From contig NC_088170.1 in NCBI RefSeq assembly GCF_028769735.1, forward strand, positions 44,622,585 to 44,686,584: a stretch of 64,000 nt of DNA, read 5' to 3'. The notes below the pieces were generated by a model, which made no database searches, was not told the DNA's origin, and saw nothing but the letters and a program-made list of their open reading frames with translations. The position numbers and the translations under genes were made by a program. Origin of the DNA: Zonotrichia leucophrys gambelii. Lineage: Eukaryota > Chordata > Aves > Passeriformes > Passerellidae. Positions 36,044 through 50,003 of this stretch are shown here, one piece after another (within the stretch, counting starts at the first letter, position 1; each line of letters opens with the position of its first letter).

Positions 36044-36049
36044 AATTTG

Positions 36050-37524
36050 TTTGAACAATATCTATATATATCTATGTGTGTACACGTTCTGTCTTGCATA
36101 TGTAGCAGCTTACTCTCAGTATTCCTTTATGAGTCACAGACACACAGAATGTAATAATCAGGCTTGGAAGAAATAATTACAGTTCTTTCCCTTTGCAACA
36201 GGAGGTTACAATCCTCAGTGCAGATTGTGTGTAATCTTAACCTGATGCCTTAGAACATATCAGAATGGTTTCCCATGTGAAAATCCTGCAGGAACGTTTG
36301 CTTTTATAATTTTTGTGCAGGTTCTAATAATGCAGATTGAAAGGTGAGTCTGGAGAGGAAGTCACAGTTCAGCATGGTTTACTTCTTTTCTTCCTACTAG
36401 TTATGTCTATTTTATTTTTGCCACGGTGACACAATCAGCACCACAGAAATGTTGGCTTTAGAGTAAGCCTGTCTCAAGGGCAGCTGAAGTCATTCAATTG
36501 CATATCTCATTCTGAAAAGGTGAAGTGAGACCTCAAGGGAGGAATTGCCACCCCACCTGTAGGCCACAGAAACAGTTTCCATCACCGCAGTTCTCCAGTG
36601 TGCATGATATTTGCCATGCAAAATTTTGAGTCTGCCAGAAGGGCCTGGCTGGGACAAGGTGAATGTTTTCAGGAGGAGAAGGGAGAGCTATAGTGGGCTG
36701 TGCTACAGACAGAGACTGTGCCTTGTGCCTTCCAGGGAAAATGTTCCCAGATGCAGCTCAGCAGGAGCGTCTGCTAAAAACAGAAGAAGGAGCCCAACTT
36801 CTCTGAGGCCTCTCAGCTCATAGGGGCTTGAGAGAAGCTGACAGAAGCACAGGAGCAAATTGCATGAAGGAGCAAAAAAGCAATATTTTGTCGCTGTATT
36901 GCTAGTGGAACTGAAGCCCATTTTTTTCTCCTGATACTGTGTATTGCATACAATTATCAATTTCCACTCTAAGAGTCAAATGATTTCTTTGCAAAATGAG
37001 TTACTTTTCAAGTAATTTGTATCCATTATTCATGTATGCATTGGTATTTTCCATTAATTTCTTCTAAAAAATTGTCTGAGGAGGCAGTATTATCAAGTAT
37101 AATATTGGAACAATGTTTTGACTAATTTAATATTAACATATGGAAAATTTTTGAAGGTTTCAAGATGCCCATATAAAAGCCATGTTATATGTTATATTGT
37201 AAAGTTAGCCAAAAGCAAGCTAATTTGTGTGATAGTTACCATGATAGACAGATAGCGCACCATGAATAGAGACTACTTTTGACAAGTCTAAAAACCACTG
37301 TTAACAACATTTAAAATGATACAGATTGAATCCTACATGAGCCAACTCCTATGCTCCAAGCACTGAAACAAGGACTACATAGATCAAAATCTGATGAATA
37401 GGATGACATAACCTCACTGATATCATTGCATCTATAAAATATGGTCAGTAGTTAGAAGGGATTGATGCTGTGGACATGCTATTGTCAGGAAATACACAAA
37501 TGTCTTTATTCTTAACTTATGGAA
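36050..37524. other. Gene-poor AT-rich interval
   Basis: No gene or bounded transposon is recognised. The open frames of 70-85 codons at 36611-36960 lie on opposite strands and have no domain. Confidence 0.5.
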
Positions 37525-37597
37525 ATTTTTATTTTTATTTTTATTTTTATTTTTATTTTTATTTTTATTTTTATTTTTATTTTTATTTTTATTTTTA

Positions 37598-37628
<31 letters not shown>

Positions 37629-37664
37629 TTTATTTTATTTTTATTTTTATTTTTTATTTTTATT
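37525..37664. repeat. ATTTTT hexanucleotide microsatellite, about 140 bp
   Basis: The first 100 bases are nearly perfect ATTTTT units; the last 40 mix ATTTT and ATTTTTT units. It could derive from the A-rich tail of an insertion, but no attached element is recognisable. Apparent Phe/Tyr/Ile-rich proteins here are repeat translations. Confidence 0.97.
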
Positions 37665-38380
37665 AAGACTGACTCAGAATTGTCAGTCTGTGAAATATAC
37701 AGCAGCAGACAAATGGTATACACAGAACATCATCTGCAGTAAGACAAGTGCTTCCATCTGTATCCTTTCAAAACTGCAGGGGTTGTGGTTGCATAGCTGT
37801 AGATTTTGATGTATTTGGTGTTTTTTACCTAACTAGAACTGTGTAATGGCGTTCCCAGACACATTTGCCTAAAAGTAAGAATTGAGACTGAAAACTTTAT
37901 TTGAAGAAGAGTGTGGAACTACAAATTGGAAATTGCATTCACTGCTGAAGACCTGTATCCCTCCTGGTGTGTTAAAAAACATGAATTCCATCATGATTCA
38001 CTTTCAGCTTTACATCTCACATTACCTTTTATTCTCTTTGGTGTCTAAGAACACAAGCTGCCTAATTAAGTGTCACTTTCTATTGAAGTGAGGTTTTGAA
38101 TTTCCTGCCTTTGAAAGGACACCAAGAAGTTATTTTCCCAACCTTCCAGGAGACAGCATTTTTGTTCATCAGCTCTCTATTGGCTGAATAAATGATCCAA
38201 CATTAAAAAGAAAAATTGCCACTGGTGAACATAACTAGAACTTTGAAACATCTTGGGGTTTAGTTTTTTCTTTTTTTCATGTTGTTTTTCATTTTCTTGA
38301 ACAACATTTGCAATGCCTCTTTGTAAACATCAAACACTGATTTGTGGCCCAAGTTTGTAATTCTTTTTCAAGTGATGCCT
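37665..38380. other. Interval between two microsatellites
   Basis: AT-rich sequence between the ATTTTT and CTTT arrays with no recognised feature. Confidence 0.5.
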
Positions 38381-38712
<332 letters not shown>

Positions 38713-39002
38713 CTGCCTCCCTCCCAGGTTTGTCTTGTTTTGTTTTTATTTTTTTGTCTTTTGGTTTTTTTTCCCCTGTGTATGTGCAGAAATTCTAATA
38801 GAGCAAGAGGCATCAATACTGCAGAGTTCTAATGAAAATGAACCTATCTTTGGTCAGGTTAAACTGTTGAAAAATCATCCTAATATATTCTTTAGTAGAG
38901 ACACACTATGATTGCCTTCTTGGTCTTGAAGCTTTGTATAGGGTAAGATTCTGCAAAACTGGGGTTAGATCTGAGATCAGTTAATGGATGATTTCACAGT
39001 GT
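38713..39002. other. Short interval after the CTTT array
   Basis: T-rich then unique-looking sequence with no recognised feature. Confidence 0.5.
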
Positions 39003-39765
39003 GACAGAATCACTGAGATTGGAGGAAAGCACATCTTGGAGATCACCTAGTCCAGCAACCTCCTCAGTTCCGGGGCAGTTGGGGTAGTTTTCTCAGGGAC
39101 AAGTTTTGGTTGGGTTTTGAGTAGATCCAAGGGAGGTAGCAAGTAGATCCAGCACCACCTGTCTAGGTCCCCTCCCAGCAGAAGTTTTTTCCTATATCTG
39201 TATGAAACTTCCTCCATTTCCCTTTGTGTCCATTGTCTCTCATTGTCACTGGGCACCAGGTCCTGGGCTCCATCTTTGCTGCCCCCATCAGGTATTTATA
39301 CAGACGGAGAGGATCTCCCGAGCCTTCCCCAGGGTGAGCAGTCCCAGCTCTGTCAGCCTCTCATGTATGCCAGCTGCTGTAAATCCTTTGCCATCTCCTT
39401 GGCCCTTTGCTAGGCTCACTCCAGTAGCTCCATGTCTGTGTGGCAGCGGGGAGCCCAGAATTGGATCCAACACTCCGTGTGTGTCTCAGCATGCTCAGTA
39501 AAGGGGAAGGGTGACTGCCTTCAGTCTGCTGGCGATGCTTCTTTAATGCAGCCTCAGATGCTCCTGGCCCTCTTCTGCTGCAAGGGTGCAATCCTGGCTG
39601 ATGTTCAATTTTGTGCCTGCCAGGACTTCCACGTCCTTTTCTGTAAAGCTGCTTTCCAGCAGATTGGTCTCCAGTCTGTAATGTTGCCTGGGTTTTTTTT
39701 ATCCCCAGGTACAGGATTTTGAACTTCCCTTTGTTGAACTTCATGGGAATCCTGTTTGCTCACTT
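39003..39765 (-). mobile_element. CR1 LINE, 5'-truncated, minus orientation
   Basis: The CR1 3' end lies at about 39003, where CAGAATCACTGAGATTGGAG is the complement of the CR1 tail region. Upstream in element sense, the minus-strand frame at 39744-39361 reads MKFNKGKFKILYLG. Another frame reads ERLTELGLLTLGKAREILSV at 39370-39300. Both match the C-terminal part of the CR1 ORF2 reverse transcriptase. Stops and frameshifts break the reading frame, so it is inactive. Confidence 0.82.
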
Positions 39766-42700
39766 CAAAGGGAGATGCTCAACCTTCACTCTGCTTTCAA
39801 ACGTTAAAATTGATCATCAAGGAAAAGAACCCTCAAACACTCTCAAATGAAAATGTGTTGTTCCTGACAAAGGAGGATTAGAGAGTAAACAGGGAAATGC
39901 AACCCATCTCTTTAGATATAATAGGATTTACCACATGTACTTTCATTCCTAGTGTTAAACTTTATTGAAATAAATCCCATTATACTTAATAACTGTACAG
40001 ATTAGAGAGTCTTCTAAAAGTGACTGATCAGTATTAAAAAGCACAGTTTGAATACCTTATGTGTCTATGTTGAATCTGAAAATGGAATAAACAATAAGCA
40101 TTTTTGAAGGGATTTTTCTGTGATCAGCACTCTGTCTCTTGAAAATACTACCTTTCTTTTCAGTGGCAGGGAAGTGGAAAAAGAGGTTACCATCTACATT
40201 ATTTTAAGACCTAGGAAAAAAGGCTAGATAAATAAACAAACCCTGTGGAGAATCAGCTAAGAAGATTATTTTGTTGTATGAAAATCTGGGTTATTATAAT
40301 TTGCATAGTGTCTTAAGACAAATAACTAGAAGAGCAGTATAAGACTGCTAGGTTGAATCACAGGAGATGTCTTATTAAATATGCTTGGAATCAGTGTGAA
40401 GGACATGCAAAAAAATTGGTTGAATGTGTATTTTTTGTGTAATAAGAATAGGCAATGCAACCTATGTAATACTACTGTATTAATTACTACTGATTTGCAC
40501 TTCTCTTAGTAGAACCCCTACGACTCCAGTGGCTCAATAACAATTTAGATATCAGTTCAGAAATATCAAACCCTTCAACTTTTTTATTAGCTTTTTCACT
40601 TAGCATAACTCTTTTTTCTTGTTACACATCATAAGGCTGTAAATCATGGGGTTCTTCTGTGTACTGATCCAGCCTCACTGAAGAGCACTGATAGCAGAAT
40701 CTGTCCCCAGGCATTTTGTACATTTTGTTGCTGTGTTTCATTTGTAACTACTACTTACAGAATTTACCTTGGTGTAATACTGGCTTACATCAAGAGAAAA
40801 GGGAAAATCTTGCCACTAAAATCTACAGAGAAAATGTGCAGAGAGGATGCTTTATTAGGAGCCATTGCTTGTCAAAAATTAAACAAAAAGAAGTGAATTG
40901 GAATTATGTCAGTGTCTTATCCTGCAACATCACTTTTTATTCAGTCACTAGTGGACACTAAAGAGATTGCAGGCTAAAGAATTTGAGGTACTTTTGGTCT
41001 TAAGATACTTTTGTTTGACTGCTTGGAAATTGAATGCAAAGAAGGCAATAGTGGCCTAGGAAGAGAATGTGAACAGGTTTAAATTAATTTAGCACTGTGA
41101 AGTCAGTAAGAACTATAAAAACCTGAGAATAAACACCATGAGCATCATCCCCTCCCTCTCCCCCAGGTCTTTCAACAGTGTGGCTTTCTCTTCAGGAAAC
41201 TGAATTTAACACTCTTTGTGACTGTTGTGTTAAGGTAGACGTGCAGCTACTCATCATGCATAAGCAAAATTCCCTGCATTTTCTGTGTCTCTTTTCTTTT
41301 CCTTATAATAGGTAATAAAAAGCCTATTGGACTGACATGTTAAAATGTGCAGTAACTGCCTCCTTCAATTTTCAATGTAATTTTTTTTGGTGAATTTACA
41401 TTTATGAGTTTTCTCATTCAGGGACATTTTAGAGGGCTAAAGGAGACCAATGACTACATAGTGTACAATGATATTCAGGCAAGGGCAATCCAAAAATTTA
41501 ATAAAAAATGGAGAAGTTAAAATATTGAAAAACTAAACAGAAGGCTTTATTGATGCATGTGTTGAATGCTACATCTCTAGGAAGAACAGGCATAGAAATC
41601 TCAGCATATAATTAAAATTATTTCCTGATGGGCATATCAGAGGTTTTGGGGAATAACTCATGTGACTGCAATATTGATATGCCAGGGTAGAGCTGGCTTA
41701 AGAAATCTGGGTTGATAAAAGGAGGAAAATATATTGCTTTATAATTAAGAACATATAGACAGAGGAGACAGAGACATAAATAAACACCAGTGAAAGTCTG
41801 TAACAATGGAAAGAGCAGAGAATTGAACAACAGTCTTTGCAAGGGTCAGCCGTGATGATAATGTTAAAGAGGTAAAGCAGTTGGTTCTGTTTTTTCTAAA
41901 ACCTAATTTTCTCCAAAAAGTAAAGGTTGCATATCTCTTGATGAAGAAGGCTGGACATGCAGGTTGCTTCTGCTCTGCTAGGCAGGAAAGCTTTCCAGAA
42001 AGCGTGAGAGCCCAAATTTATTTTGAATTGCAGAGCTTTGAGATGATGCAGCACATATTTCTTGGTTGGAAAACTTTGAGTATCTTTTCTTCCTTCTTTT
42101 TAGACACAGGAACTTCTTGTCCTGGGCATGTTTTTGCAATGCTATCAGGTGATGTACATCTGCAGAGAGCCATCCTGGGCACAAGGAGCACTGCCAAACA
42201 GCAGCTGAAAAGGCATTCCTGGCTAAGATCAAATGCTGTAGGAGCATCTGCAACCATCAGTCTACTGAGCTGTAGTTTTAACCAAACCATTTGAAAAGCT
42301 CCTGCAGCATGCTGAAAGCAATTTCTTGACAATGCACTGAACTCGAAAGAGAGTAATTAAAACTAGTTATTCTTGATTATGAATAACAGACAAAAATGAA
42401 ATGGAAATTTAAAGATGAAAGGCATGATTAGTTGAAAAGAAAGGAGAAATGATTAAAAATAAAGACAATAGACATACTTTAAAAAGCCAGATCATAATCT
42501 TTCTGCAGAGAGAAGGTCAAGGGAAAAGATTTTAGGAGAGTTAGCAGCCACAGAAAAGAAAGAAATGCAATATCTGTGCAAAGCAAGGATAAGAAAAAAT
42601 TTCACTAAACATGAATACTTGCCAGGCCTGGGCAAAATGTTGAACTGACAGTCTGGTGTTTGGGATGAGAAGGCCTGTGTGCGCAGCACCAGGAATGCAA

Positions 42701-43009
42701 GAACTGAGACACAAGGAAAGGGGTCTCAACTGAACAGGAATACATTTTATAACTACTCTGATAGTAATGCAGCAATGATTAACCCCCACCCCAAACAGTT
42801 AATTGCAGATCATACTAAAAAGGAGGAAAAAAAATTAATATTCAGCCCTGTACTGGCCATCACATTGAGTGTTCATTGATCAGATGGTTAATACCATTGG
42901 CACCAGCGACAGAAAGTCCAGAACAACAGACAGGTGAAAGAATATGTTTGAATATTTGCATAGTTTAGTGTCTATACACTGAATGGCCTTGAAACTTCTG
43001 CAAGAGTTT
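39766..43009. other. Gene-poor AT-rich interval
   Basis: No gene is recognised. The open frame of 137 codons at 41881-42294 overlaps two minus-strand frames of similar size and has no domain. Confidence 0.5.
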
Positions 43010-43400
43010 TTCCAGAGCAAACAGAAAAAATGTCAGTGCCATTAACTGTAAACTTATTCAGAAACGATGGCATTCCAGAAAGGGCAAATGTATTACCTGT
43101 CTTTAGACATAGTAGAAAAAAAAGAGAGGAAATTACAGACCAGTCAGCTCAGCTCTGAGTCTATAATGTTCACAGAAAAAATAATCAAAAAGCTTGGAAA
43201 ATAGCTAAATGACAAATAATAGCCAGAATAGATTTAGAAAAAAAAAGTCACATCAACTAAATTTCTTTTTATGAATAATAGCAGGCTTTTCAGATAGAGG
43301 AAAAAACCCAACTGACTTTAGTAAGCTGGTTTGTTCTCTGTCATATTTTGTTTTCCTATAAAACCCTAGGCAAAACTACCTTGATGGAATTACTGTGACA
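43010..43400 (+). mobile_element. Old LINE reverse-transcriptase remnant (tentative)
   Basis: Around 43080-43160 broken frames read like the RT segment of CR1-type LINEs: an AN.LPVF-like stretch and then NYRPVSSALS, resembling the common NYRPVSLTS motif. Many stops and shifts are present and the element has no clear ends. The family assignment is uncertain. Confidence 0.35.
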
Positions 43401-46400
43401 TGAAAAAAGGGACTGGGGAGCTGTTCTCATAAAATGCATCCAAAAGTTCCTGGTCAAAGTGAGAAAATATTTCAAATTATGCTCTAAATACATTTTTCAG
43501 CGTCAGTCACTCCTTGCGTCAAAGATGTTATGAAAGAGCTTATTTATTTCATCTGGGGATGGTAAAATGGAAGCAGTTAGAAGAACTAGGGTGGACAGTC
43601 TTTAGAATTCAGAATAAATGACAAAAGGACACATTGTCTGAAAATACCAAACTGATGACTTGATGGGGATCAATGTAAAAAGGCTAGGACAGGGCTACAA
43701 GAACACAAAATTTGGCCTGTGAGGGAAGAGCAGAGAAGGCAGAGAAGAGGTGGAAGCATGATAACACTCCCCAAAGGTGCAAAGGAAACAGGAATAAATG
43801 GTCTCCATGCACGTTAGTATGAAGAAGAAATGTGGTGGGTTTTGAACCATAAGAAAGGATGCACATCAGGGTAAAATACCTCTAATTAGCCTTGTTAATC
43901 AGTGGTCATCTGAACTAAGAGGATATTGGATGCTGCAAGCTTTCCCTGCAAACATGAGTTAGGAGCACTTGAGTGTGGTTACCTTGCCTTAACATGCACT
44001 AGACAACCGCTGGGGGTATCTTTCACATCTGCTTTGCATTAGAAAAAAATTGTTAACTACTACCAGATTGAAATTTCATTGTATTGGAGGACAACTAAAA
44101 TTTTTATATGCGAGATAAACATTCAATTTGTTTTACAAAATGTGAAGCATTCTTCTCTGCATCTTTCCTTCCGCGACTTTTACTAACACAATGATATTAC
44201 CTGTAGAAAATGTACAAGAGCAGAATAACATCTGAGTGGTATTTAAAGTATCTCTAAAAATATTTTAATGATTTCCCTGTATTGATATTAGTCACTTGAC
44301 TTAGGAAAACAATCTCTGCAGGTTGTATTGGGAGTGGGCGAATCTGTGTTTTTGGTGGTGTTCAGTTCCAGTCTCACCGTGTGGCCACTAAACCACGGCT
44401 GGGGTGGCACGTTTACTCCTCTGAGATCTAAAGCTAGTAGGTGGACAAATGTACAGATTGGCTTGGAATTGGCAGATGCCCTGCTCAGCTGGTGAGAATA
44501 CAGAGCAAGCACGTGTGGGTGGAGGACGAAAGACACGAGGGACAGTGCTTTGCCTCCTAGGGCATGAGCCAGTGCCAGAGATCTGCCTTATTTGATTTTG
44601 ACTACAGCACTGCTTGGGGCTTATGGGCTCAAAGGAATGGCAAGGGACACACTGCAGCCACTGTGCTGGGAGCACCACAGAAGCTGTGCTTGAGGAAAAA
44701 GTCAGGGGATGGATAGCTGGGGGCCTGCAGCACTGCAGGCTGGAGTACAAGGTGTTGGTGAGAATGATGTGGGGAGAAATTTAGACTATAGAGGATAAGC
44801 TGGATGACCCAAACTTGTCTTTTCTGATGTAAAAGTAACAACAAAAGCAACCAGCCAGCAAAACTTTGTTATTACTGTTTGTGATCAGGATCCTCCTTTG
44901 AGGTTTGTGTAGGCAGTTTTGACTGACACTCTGTTCCTCCTGCATATGCTGAACTCTCAGCAGAATTCACTTGCTCCAGGTATATCAGGTAGCTGAATTT
45001 GCTGAAAATCATGTTGTAGTGGGAAAAAAGAAAATCAAAATATGACATCTCTGGTTTGCTTTAGGTCAATAAATTAAGCTTTTTTTTCAGAGCTAAATTT
45101 TCTCAATGTAAAGTAAGAAAAGACCCTTTCAGAGGATTATTAAAAAAATGTACATACACTAATTTTATTTACCATGGAACTAATTTACACATTATCTATA
45201 ATTTTAAGAATCATAGCACTGTGGATAATAGATATGTTTGCTATGTCTTGGTGGCTACATTAGAATACAATGAATATTGTAAGTCCTGGAGTCAAACTGC
45301 TCTTATTTCCACTAATGCCATAATTCAGCATCTTCTGTTAAGTAAATGTCTGTACAAAAATATTACACTTTTTGTTTTTCTTTACAGATTTTTTTTAAGA
45401 GGAAATTGTTTCATGAAGAAATATTCCCCTCTCACTAGTGACTATGATAAAGGACTTAAATAAGACTGAGGGAGTATGAGATAAAATGCAGGGGTGGCAG
45501 CCGTGTGTCAGCAATCACAAAATAATGATTTAGTTACTCTGTTCCTTTGGATCTTTTGATTCTTGTTATTTAGATGCACTTTACTACATTTAGCTGCCAT
45601 TGAAAATAGGGTTCTGTGATGAGCTTTTGTGATAAACACCCTTTAAACATCTTTTCTTGAATGTCTGCATCAGAACACCTGAACATTTGCTGCAGATGAT
45701 GAAATAAAATTAGCTCGAATTCCATTTCATTTCCTGGCCTCCAGGCTGTCCTGTCCAACTCAACAGATTTGCCAGAACCAAGGCTTAGAAAAATCCAGAG
45801 CAGCTGAAGGTATTTCAGACCTTTGTCATTTGTCACACTGCTCATAGTCTGTGCCTTTATTTGCTTTCAAAGACTTGCAATCTCACTGGGTTTTGGGTTT
45901 TTGTTTTTGCTTTTGGTGCAAACTTAAAAATACAGATAAAATAGTGTTTAAACATCTGCAAATAAAACAATGTTTTATTTGGTGATGTTGTCTGGTCTAG
46001 TCAGCTGCATTAAGAGGTGTTGGAGGGCTAAACATGATAAGTGGCCAGCAGGCAGAAGAGAAAATTAAAACTGTGCTTGAGGTCTGTAGCTGCAGTGTCG
46101 AGGATGAAGTGCCTATCAAGCTGAAGAGGGAGTCAGGAGGCTGGGCCTTGCAGGCTCTGGGGCTGCAGGGTTTGTGCACTCCCTGCACAGCAGGAGGAAA
46201 GCTGTGCTGGCTGTGCAAGCCTTCATCGTTCTGGCGCTGCCTTACACACGGGCTCTGGGCAGAGGCAGCTGAAGAGCAGCCAGCTGCAGGCAGCAGGGTT
46301 GGCTGGTCACCAAGCACAGACTTGTTTCTGTCAGCCCTGACTGCAGAGTCGTGTCTGACGTTGTGTTAGTTAACACATCCCCTCCAGCCTTGTTCTCCCA

Positions 46401-49400
46401 CAGCTCATTAGGCACTCTCCAGCTTTTAGTATTGACTGAGATTCATGCATCCGTGGTTTGTAACATACCTGCCTTTTTTTTTTTTTAGGTCAGTTCTGTA
46501 AAAGCACCTCATGTCATTTCACTGGCTTGTGCAGAAATCTTAGAATTACCTTAGTACACAACTTATACATCTGTCACACCTTCAATTTTTTTTTAAGGCT
46601 GTATTTAATTTTTAAAAGGCACCAATTTTTCCATAAAATGGTCAGTTTAGAAAATCTTCCACTAGTGCAACAGCGAAGAAAGAAATAGATACTGAATTCT
46701 TTGACAGATTGTTTCAAGATAACAGCCTAATATCAAGTCAATATAAGGTGAAATTATTACAAGTATCCAGCCTGGAAGGAATTAAATCCCTGCAGAGCTC
46801 ATTTGCATCTGGACATTATGGCTTCAGAAAACACTTTTTGATCTAAAATATGCCCTCTTTTGCTTTTGTTCAAGAAAAAGTCTATGAATCCTGTTTTAAT
46901 CCTGCAGTAGCTTTAAAATTATGGAAGTCAATAAGTCCTCAGTGTGTTACTTTCCAGTTGGTATGGTAGAAGCCAATTGCTTTGCTTATTTGGAAAAATG
47001 GGATGAACATCTGGGCACACTTCATGTCTGAAAGAAAAGCAGAAGATTTCAAAACCAAACACAATTTCAGAACATATTTGGTGTTCAGTTGGTCTGTGCA
47101 GTAAATAGACAATTTTGGAAAGAAAAGGAAAAAGGAGAAAGGTGATATTTAAATCTTTGAAAAAGAAGCAATTATTAAGTGATGGATCATAATACGTGTG
47201 GTCCAAATGCTAGCTCTGCTGAGCCCATGTTTTCTGTTTCCAGTAAAATAGCTAATTTTCGCAGGTATTTTGTGGGTTTTCCCTAAGATACAGAGCTGAG
47301 GATTAGAGAGAGGACGATTATTCTGTGAAAAAATATTCATCCATTGGCAACTACCTAATCCTTTATAGATTGTCTGGATGAGTCCATTCTGCTGTGAAGT
47401 GTTTGCTTATTTTCCCTGACATAATTACTCTGAGAGCATCTGATGTGCTGGCTGAAGAATATAACATGCCTGGATGTGCAAGAGCAAGTCTGGCAGGATA
47501 TTTAGGGTAATACTTTGGGTTTGCTGATGGATATCAGAATCCAGGCACATGCATATGTCAGTTTTATGTCTTGTCATCAAGCAGCCATGCCAGCAATGGG
47601 CAGGCCTTACAGACTGAACCCTCCTGTGCAAAGGGAGCCATTGGACTGCATGACGGCATTTGCTCATTGAGAGCTGGAGGGCTGAAGTTTGGCCCTTGTG
47701 GTTTAACAGTATGGAATTTCATCAGGATGCCTGGGGACAGACAGGGGGTCTCTGTGCCTGCCAACCTGCCTTTGCAGACAGGATGTGCAGGACTCTCTTC
47801 TGAGCATGGATCAATTCTTCTCCAGGAAATTCAGTGTCAATCAATGTCAAGTTAAATAGGAGCAGCTGTAGCCCATGACTGCCCTGCTGTATGTATCTGT
47901 CTCTTTTCCCCCAAAGGATAGTCATGAAGACCCACAAAGAGGTCAGGTGGCACTGGCAAAATGTGACAACCACAGTGAGAGAGCAGGACCCACCTGTAAT
48001 TCCAAGCCATATTTATACTTATTATTAATAAACAAGGATCCATGAGTAGGTGGAACTACAGCTAATAACTGCTCTGCTGTTTGGGCTAATTGCTCCAAGC
48101 AGATGCATCTCTGATCATGTTAGGCACTTTTTATTTAGATCACATTTTCGCTAGATTTAGATATTAGTTGTCACAAAGATGTGAGGAAATAGAAATGAAG
48201 ATTGTGGGAATTAAGTTTAAATTTATCATAGATCTAGGCTTCTGAAGAGGTTTTTGGCACCTGCTAAGTGACTTCATCTCTGAGAACTGCAGGTGTCCTC
48301 AGAGTGCTCTGGTTACATGCACATATCAGGGCCCATGGGATGGCTCTGCCATGCCAAGAGTTTGAGGCCCCTTGACTGCTTCAAACATCAAACCTCATCT
48401 GCTCTCGTCCACTGTCCCAAATCTATGGCAATAATCTCTTAGCTCTTCTTTTTCTACTACTGTGGGAGGATACATAGAGGAGCAGAAGCAGGTTTAAAGA
48501 TGTGGCACTGTTCAATATGAATGACGACCTTTCCCCACTGCTCATATAGCAGCTCTCTCTCTTTACTTTGCAAGGCAAAGTAAAATGTGCTGTGAAACAT
48601 CTTCCCCTATCAGCTTGGCACTTTAGGGTCTGAATGGAGCACCAGAATGCCTGAATAAGTATCAGGACCCACGGATATGTCACTAGTTGACTTGGGCATT
48701 GATTCATAATTTTATGTAGGTAGATCAGTTTGAATCTGTTATATCCTGAGAATATCCGACAGCATAGACTTCATTTAGGCAATTTGGCCCAATTGTTACT
48801 GTCTAGCATTTTCCTTCTCTCATTCACAGAGACCACAAAGGAAAGGCCCTCAAAGGACTCTTGAGCCCTTTCTGGCTCTTTCTCAGACATGTGCGTGCAA
48901 AACACGGTGAACACCTAATCTGTCACAGCTGGACTCTCTGTATGGACTGAAATGTGTACAGGCAGAAGGGATGTGTCCCCAGAGCCCCTCCTCGTGGAGT
49001 GTCATACCATTTGCTTCTCCCTTCAAGGGAGAAATTCCCTTGAAAATCCTGGAACACAAACTTCTGTTTTGCTCAAGTGTGGCATCTCTGGTGACTGGGA
49101 GCCTGAGCTGTCCTGGAACTGATGAGCTGGGTGTGTGATTTCTTGAAGAAGGAGTAAATAGACAAACAAGGGATCTGGGGTTGAAGAAAATGTATGACAG
49201 AATCAGGTACAAGGATATCTTCCACTTATACAATGAACTCCCCTCCTTGTGTTCATAGTTTTTCCGAAGGTGAGTGGACTCTAGGGAAGTGTGAACCCTA
49301 GGGATGCTTAAGCAGAAATGGGACCTGGAATACCATGAGAGAACCAGGCTGTCAAGCATGTTTGCACTGAAACTTCAGGACAAGCTGGGGTCCCTCCTTG

Positions 49401-49972
49401 TCTCTAAGCACAGCAGGGCTATTTCTGATTTCACATACTCCCACCACATTGACTCACCTGGGATGTGATTCATGAGAAAGAACTGGAAATGGGCTGATGA
49501 AGCTGGTAATACTCTATGGGGGTGTAAGACACTGGGGAAGTTATGGATTCAGCTATTGAAGGGCTGAGCTGGCCTTGCTCCAGGAAGAGATATTAGCAAG
49601 CAGATTAAGAAACGTTTTCAGAGTGAAGCTCATTGGCCTGTCCCCATCTGCCTCACTAGCTCAAACTGTCTACAAGCTTCAGCTCTTTTTCACGTGGCAT
49701 GAATAAGGGTACAAGTTGCAGGGATACACTAGCCTTGGTTTTTGATCTCCAGTAATGCAGTAAAGGTGCCACGTGGGATTATTTGTGGAATATACATGAA
49801 AAAAATAACAGCAATATGGATGGGGTAGCCATTGGTTTTGCTCAGTTCAGAGCTTCAGTGAACTCTGACTTCTGAGAGTTCCATATGGACACGAGAGAAT
49901 ACTGTAAGATGATGTTGTTTTGTGATAGAGAAGATGGCACTTTATAGATTTGGGACCAGTGAAATTGTTCCA
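43401..49972. other. Gene-poor interval
   Basis: No supportable gene. Somewhat GC-richer patches at 44.3-44.8, 46.0-46.4 and 48.9-49.4 kb contain overlapping open frames on both strands, up to 158 codons, without domains. An octamer-like ATTTGCAT occurs at 46801-46808. Confidence 0.5.
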
Positions 49973-49973
49973 G

Positions 49974-50003
49974 TAATGGTAATGGTAATGGTAATAGTAA
50001 TGG
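49974..50003. repeat. TAATGG hexanucleotide microsatellite, five copies
   Basis: Five units of TAATGG in 30 bases, one carrying a G-to-A change (TAATAG). The Tyr/His-rich minus-strand frame here is a translation of it. Confidence 0.9.

Noticed and set aside
37470..37809. Phe/Tyr/Ile repeat proteins
   Set aside because: They are translations of the ATTTTT microsatellite.
48883..49359. A 158-codon open frame on the minus strand
   Set aside because: No domain or conserved motif, and unremarkable composition; treated as chance.
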